This document shows, in pieces, positions 59,214 through 64,000 of a DNA stretch of 64,000 nt (position 1 is the stretch's first letter; each line of letters begins with the position of its first letter). Made by a program: the position numbers and the translations under genes. The notes under the pieces were generated by a model, which made no database searches, was not told where the DNA came from, and saw nothing but the letters and a program-made list of their open reading frames with translations. This stretch comes from Unio delphinus. Lineage: Eukaryota; Mollusca; Bivalvia; Unionida; Unionidae. The DNA is taken from assembly GCA_029339505.1 (NCBI GenBank), contig JAQISU010000096.1, forward strand, positions 1,416,501 through 1,480,500. Direction: 5' to 3'.

Positions 59214-60430
59214 ATGCCATACAATTTATCAGTGTTAGTATCAATATACATTATACCAGTGTTAGTATCAATATCATACCATTTACCGGTATTAGTATCA
59301 ATATCATACCATTTACCGGTGTTAGTATCAATATACCATTTACCAGTGCTATTATCAATATCATACCATTTATCAGTGTTAGTATCAATATTATACCATT
59401 TACCGGTGTTAGTATCAATAGACCATTTACCGGTGCTATTATCAATATCATACCATTTATCAGTGTTAGTATCAATACCATACCATTTACCGGTGTTAGT
59501 ATCAATATCATGCCATGTACCAGTATTAGTATCAATATCATACCGTTTGTCAGTGTTAGTATCAATATACCATTAACCGGTGTTAGTATCAATATCATAC
59601 CATTTACCAGTGTTAGTATCAATATCATACCATTTACCGGTGTTAGTATCAATATCATACCATTTACCAGTGTTAGTATCAATATCATTAGTATCAATAT
59701 CATACCATTTACCGGTATTAGTATCAATATCATACCATTTACCGGTATTAGTATCAATATCATACCATTTACCAGTGTTAGTATCAATATCATTAGTATC
59801 AATATCATACCACTTACCGGTGTTAGTATCAATATCATTAATATCAATATCATACCATTTACCGGTATTAGTATCAATATCATACCATTTACCGGTGTTA
59901 GTGTCAATATCATTAATATCAATATCATACCATTTACCGGTGTTAGTATCAATATCATTAATATCAATATCATAGCATTTACCAGTGTTAGTATCAATAT
60001 CATTAGTATCAATATTATACCATTTACCGGTATTAGTATCAATATCATACCATTTACCAGTGTTAGTATCAATATCATTAATATCAATATCATACCACTT
60101 ACCAGTGTTAGTATCAATATCATTAGTATCAATATCATACCATTTACCGGTGTTAGTATCAATATCATTAATATCAATATCATACCATTTACCGGTGTTA
60201 GTATCAATATCATTAATATCAATATCATACCATTTACCGGTGTTAGTATCAATATCATTAATATCAATATCATACCATTTACCAGTGTTAGTATCAATAT
60301 CATTAGTATCAATATCATACCATTTACCGGTGTTAGTATCAATATCATTAATATCAATATCATACCATTTACCGGTGTTAGTATCAATATCATACCATTT
60401 GCCGGTGTTATTATCAATATTATAACATTA
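59214..60430. repeat. Modular minisatellite of 15-bp blocks (30- and 45-bp units)
   Basis: The basic unit is 30 bp, made of a 15-bp block like gttagtatcaatatc and a 15-bp block like ataccatttaccggt. From about 59690 on, an extra first-type block (attagtatcaatatc or attaatatcaatatc) is often inserted, giving 45-bp units. Every step is a multiple of three with few stop triplets, so frames of 406 (minus), 316, 146 and 131 codons stay open. They translate to simple 10- or 15-residue repeats and are not genes. Confidence 0.95.
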
Positions 60431-61714
60431 AATGAGTTTCGTTCAGCTACGTTTAAGTGACTTGCAGACAACCAAGCTGTGCATATCTATTTGATCCAGT
60501 TTCGTTGAACGGCAACAACTTTGTGATTGAAGCGTTGATTTTAGGAACGAATGTTATCCATCATAGAAAAACGTCATGGACTCGTCTCCTTTGGCATGTT
60601 CTCTAACAGAACAAAACTGGAATTCGTGATATCCGTAAAATCGCTTTACAGTTTCAAATTTAATAACATAATACGTGTTTAAAGATTGTGTGCGACTACA
60701 TGATTGCAACTGTTAGTGTTACAGCTGTATATTGGTTCATTATCGTAAAATGCAACTCAAAGTGTACCTCAAATACATTTTTATATCAGAAATATGATAA
60801 AGACACTAATTAAAGGCAACTCATTAAAAATCATTCGAAACGCCTCTGTGGGATACGACCATTCTGCCATAGTGCTGTTTTAAGGTCGATCCCCCTCCTT
60901 CCGTTTAATGTTTCCACCTGTTGCACAAGTCGTCACTGTTTTTGTTTTCTTTAATCTACGCACATATCGATTTAAGGAATCGCTCAACACCTGTTAGAAC
61001 TTATCATCTTCCATTACGCCTTGAAAACAACGGTTTATTCCATGCTTATATGTATCCAACGGTTGATAACATGAATATGTCGACCATTATTCACAGAAGT
61101 ATTGCACTTCCAGGTGTATTTTCAATTCTGAATAAAGAAATTTATTGCATAGCATTTTAGCAAATCTGAAGTTTTAACTATCGGGGAATTGAGCTGTTAG
61201 CAGATAGTAGTTAGCAGATTGTCGTTTCTGGACCAATCTTGTCAATGTTTGTTATTAACGTAACCCTACACATGTATATTACAAATTAAAGCTGAAAGTC
61301 GGTGATATTTTGACAATCAATTTGAACTCACGCGACTTTGTGGCTTTTTAAAATCATCAAAACTCTATAGACCATTCACACTATGAAAAGAATTAGCAAG
61401 TTGACATTCATGACAGAATATAAATAGTGGCACAAAAGCTATATTGTATTGAATTTAACAGTTTTCAATGAGTGAATATACGATTTTAACACGAAAACCA
61501 GAGTATCGGTACCGATAAATAAAACACGTGAACAAGAATATCGGTACCAATAAATACAAGGTATTGTTAACAAACTGGAATGAAATAAATATGTGTTCGA
61601 AGTTATTTGCATTATTGAATAATATAAAATTGAAATAAATGTTGATTTATAAAATAAAAAGATATACTACATTGCCTTAGGTACGTGTTGATTCACTTAT
61701 TACGTTTAATGATG
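60431..61714. other. No gene seen
   Basis: AT-rich unique DNA. The 79-codon frame at 60921-61160 shows no motif and no similarity to the virus-like gene nearby. Confidence 0.5.
61495..61562. repeat. Duplicated palindromic word
   Basis: gtatcggtaccgataaata and atatcggtaccaataaata lie about 42 bp apart; the first contains the palindrome atcggtaccgat. Confidence 0.7.
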
Positions 61715-61935
61715 GTCCAAAGGCGATCGCCTTTACCAACCAGATCACCGCCATTTCACCTCTGTCCGCGTGGAGGTTGAGTCTCTGGCTCGGTCAGCTT
61801 TGTTATCTGAGAAAGTTTTCAGGTAACTTCCCGTGGGTCGGTGGTTCTTTTCATGAGGTTTCGGGTACTTTCCACCGACAGATGAAACGATCGTTTAACT
61901 TGTCATATGCTGAAAAATGGAATCAAACTCACATC
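61715..61935 (+). mobile_element. tRNA-derived SINE, family B, degenerate
   Basis: The matching words are aaggcgatcgcctttacc, tttcacctctgtccgcgtgg, cttcccgtgggtcggtggtt and catatgctgaaaaatgg. The B box is damaged (ggaggttgagtctctgg). Confidence 0.7.
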
Positions 61936-62334
61936 TGCAATATGTAATGAAGATAATATTAATAAAAACATTATCTAGCTTGACTGTTAGATAGATAAAA
62001 CAGTTTGGTATGAGAAAGCAGCAAATTGCATAAATGATGTTACTCATATTTGTTCGGCTAAAGTTAAAGTACAATTTGAAAATCATGTAAAGTTTACAAG
62101 GTCATTTGACAACGTTAAAAGAAACCTCCAAAATTTAGATCAAACTAACACATAGTCACTAAATAATTTGAAGTAGCTATTTTAGAAACAGCCAGAAAAA
62201 TGGTAAAACTGTGCATAAATCTGAGATCGTACATTAACGGACCGATGAACATTGCAAGTAAAATAAAATGTAACTGATGTAGATTAATTTTCTTTGGGCT
62301 TGCTCTTCAGACTTTAAAACTGGATTAGGAGGCA

Positions 62335-62565
62335 TAGCAGCAGAGAGGGTGAACAGACCACGATTTCAAGCAAAAATAAGGCTTCCAGATAACGTTTCCG
62401 AACAAAAAATGGCCTATAGACTACGTTTTCAGACAAAAAATAAGACTTCCAACAAAATCTCATTTAACCAAAAAAAAAGTCTCCATTTTTGCAAAAACGG
62501 ATATTTTACGATTTTTTAATCAATTTTGCTCGCAACGATGTGGTCATCCACCCTCTCTGCTGCTA
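62335..62565. repeat. Block bounded by 17-bp inverted repeats with internal degenerate tandem units
   Basis: The left arm tagcagcagagagggtg (62335-62351) is the exact reverse complement of the right arm at 62549-62565. The similarity continues imperfectly inward for about 15 more bases. Between the arms, about three degenerate units of roughly 32 bp (62371-62470) each start with a run like caaaaaat followed by a cttcc or cctat core. The block lies about 100 bp downstream of the stop codon of the virus-like gene. It may be a small MITE, an element end or an mRNA 3' hairpin. I see no convincing target-site duplication. Confidence 0.6.
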
Positions 62566-62665
62566 GTGATTTCATCACTAGTGATTTCAGTTCTGGGTTA
62601 ACAAAAAATAATAAATAATTTGATCGAGTCTTTAGGACGAAAATCATTTGAAATTGCTTTGCAAT

Positions 62666-64000
62666 TTAGGATTTCACAAACAGACTAATCGCTAACACCT
62701 CTTCTTGTAAATCAATCAGATTATTTGACTGGTCGGTGAGTTTGAAATTAATTCTGGTTAATGAATTATTATGGCATCGCATATAGACAGGATTAATTGG
62801 GTTTTCAATAATTAGGAATCCTGGAGGAGCTGTTGGTGCAAATGAATAAAGAATATATCCCTGCTGAGCTTGATTTGATTGCTCTAGATTAATCTGATAG
62901 CTTCCTTCGATAACATCACACACTAAATTAAGCGCAATCACTGAGGATATATTCACGTTGAACGGAGCGATATGCCTACCACCACCATCTGGGTCATTAT
63001 TATGTTTGAGGATTTTTATTTCCGGTGATGTTGTTTTTTTCCATGCGTCATGAATTATTTTAAAACCAATATCGATAGCATCGTTGAGAGATTTTTTTAG
63101 TTCTGGTACGTTATATCCTGGTAGTTTGACTGTTGGAATATCCTTGACGGGGATGCCCTTGCCTTCTGCAAAAATTGTTCTTGTTTCAGGATTACTGTCA
63201 TCCAATACCTCTTGAATAATTTGTGAATTAAATTTTTCCATATCGTCGATAATTTTGTTACATGTTTCTACGACGCTGATAAATTCATCTCGGGTAAGAG
63301 AGCCGGATTTAAGGGGTATTAACAACAGTGAAAAATCATTATTCATTGCTGTGAAATTTTCAGCGATTTTAAGTTCGTTAACAAAAAGATATTTCCCTCC
63401 CTTATTAAAAAAATCTCTAGCAACCCTGTAATCGCTATAGCTTTTTACTGGATTATCAGGTTTTATCCTATCTGTGATATAATCAGATTTTTTTGGTTCT
63501 GGTAAATCAACAATTTCTCCCCGGGGTGGTAATTCAGGCCATCCTAGTACGGTTCTTATTGAGCTTTGATAGATATCTACGACATATTCTTCTGAGTTTA
63601 TTTCAATGGCAGATGATAGCGTCGGTTCATGAACTGTTATAGCAATTTTTGACTCTGCTCCAGTAATCGATTTTATTCTACGCGCGAATTCATCATTGAT
63701 TTGTTCGATTTGGTAAGACCCTGTTGGTATCGAAATGACGTTCCAGTCTGGGGTTCCGTCGGGTTTATTCTTATTTGCAAACACCAGTGAATTATTGGGT
63801 TGTTGACCACCAAATGATTTTGATCTGATATTAGGCCAACTGTGATACATTCGTAGTTTTGCTAGCGCGATTTCGCTCACAGGAACCGGAGAGGGGAAAT
63901 TCACACTAAACTCGGGTTTCGTAGATGTTATTGATATCATACTCGTTTGTACTGGTTTCGTGTTCTCCACTATTTGTTGAAGTAATTCCTGCTGTGTCGT
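62666..64000 (-). CDS. Virus-like capsid-associated (jelly-roll type) protein, 5' end open at window edge
   Basis: This is the longest non-repetitive frame in the window. It has 434 codons counted from a GTG at 63970, and the frame stays open upstream to the window edge, so that GTG is probably not the start. The first in-frame ATG is at 63940-63938 (residue 11). The stop is TAA at 62668-62666. There is no signal peptide, membrane segment or visible intron. The N-terminal part (about residues 21-144) has a Phe-Pro-rich entry, a PNI at 46-48, an IPTGSYQIEQIN segment at 81-92 and VLGW at 141-144. The C-terminal part (343-434) has CDVIEGSY at 351-358, a YSFAPTAPPG stretch near 375-384 and LTDQ at 411-414. 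A hydrophilic, lysine- and aspartate-rich insert of about 180 residues separates the two. From memory, the two ends resemble a family of uncharacterised animal proteins that I associate with Maverick/Polinton or adintovirus-like elements, possibly capsid vertex or minor capsid proteins. The family resemblance is fairly clear to me; the capsid role is inference. It could instead be a domesticated host gene. Confidence 0.6.
   Translation of the reverse strand, partial: TTQQELLQQIVENTKPVQTSMISITSTKPEFSVNFPSPVPVSEIALAKLRMYHSWPNIRSKSFGGQQPNNSLVFANKNKPDGTPDWNVISIPTGSYQIEQINDEFARRIKSITGAESKIAITVHEPTLSSAIEINSEEYVVDIYQSSIRTVLGWPELPPRGEIVDLPEPKKSDYITDRIKPDNPVKSYSDYRVARDFFNKGGKYLFVNELKIAENFTAMNNDFSLLLIPLKSGSLTRDEFISVVETCNKIIDDMEKFNSQIIQEVLDDSNPETRTIFAEGKGIPVKDIPTVKLPGYNVPELKKSLNDAIDIGFKIIHDAWKKTTSPEIKILKHNNDPDGGGRHIAPFNVNISSVIALNLVCDVIEGSYQINLEQSNQAQQGYILYSFAPTAPPGFLIIENPINPVYMRCHNNSLTRINFKLTDQSNNLIDLQEEVLAISLFVKS

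Noticed and set aside
59251..60471. 406-codon minus-strand frame and 316-codon plus-strand frame
   Set aside because: Both are translations of the same 15-bp-block minisatellite. Long frames on both strands, made only of 10- or 15-residue repeats, indicate absence of stops rather than coding.

Overview
The window looks like intergenic or intronic DNA from an animal nuclear genome, most likely a mollusc. It is AT-rich and crowded with di-, tri- and tetranucleotide microsatellites. It carries tRNA-derived SINEs, broken non-LTR retrotransposons (LINEs) and a hAT-type MITE, and I see no bacterial-style operon. The mollusc assignment is an inference from the SINE types and the LINE style; no marker gene is present.

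Layout. 0-21 kb: unique AT-rich DNA broken by microsatellites, minisatellites (units of about 15, 53, 27, 26 and 63 bp), three SINE-B copies, one copy of a dispersed repeat D and a 158-bp hAT MITE with a perfect 8-bp target-site duplication. 21.26-23.78 kb: a minus-strand LINE bounded by an 11-bp direct repeat. It has a 5' leader, an endonuclease start fused directly to the reverse transcriptase, and a C-terminal zinc finger. 23.8-55.5 kb: mostly unannotated DNA with many microsatellites, SINE-A copies, further copies of repeat D, a recent 122-bp tandem duplication and several microsatellite-free blocks that could be regulatory. 55.8-57.8 kb: fragments of a second LINE type, broken by a SINE remnant. 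58.6-60.4 kb: a possible degenerate MITE and a 1.2-kb modular minisatellite that keeps several frames open by accident. 61.7-64.0 kb: a SINE, a 230-bp block flanked by inverted repeats, and the only convincing protein-coding gene. That gene is a minus-strand intronless frame of at least 434 codons, open to the window edge, resembling virus-like (Maverick/Polinton- or adintovirus-type) capsid-associated proteins found in animal genomes.

I found no multi-exon host gene, rRNA, functional tRNA or CRISPR array. Nearly all the short open frames are microsatellite translations or chance frames.
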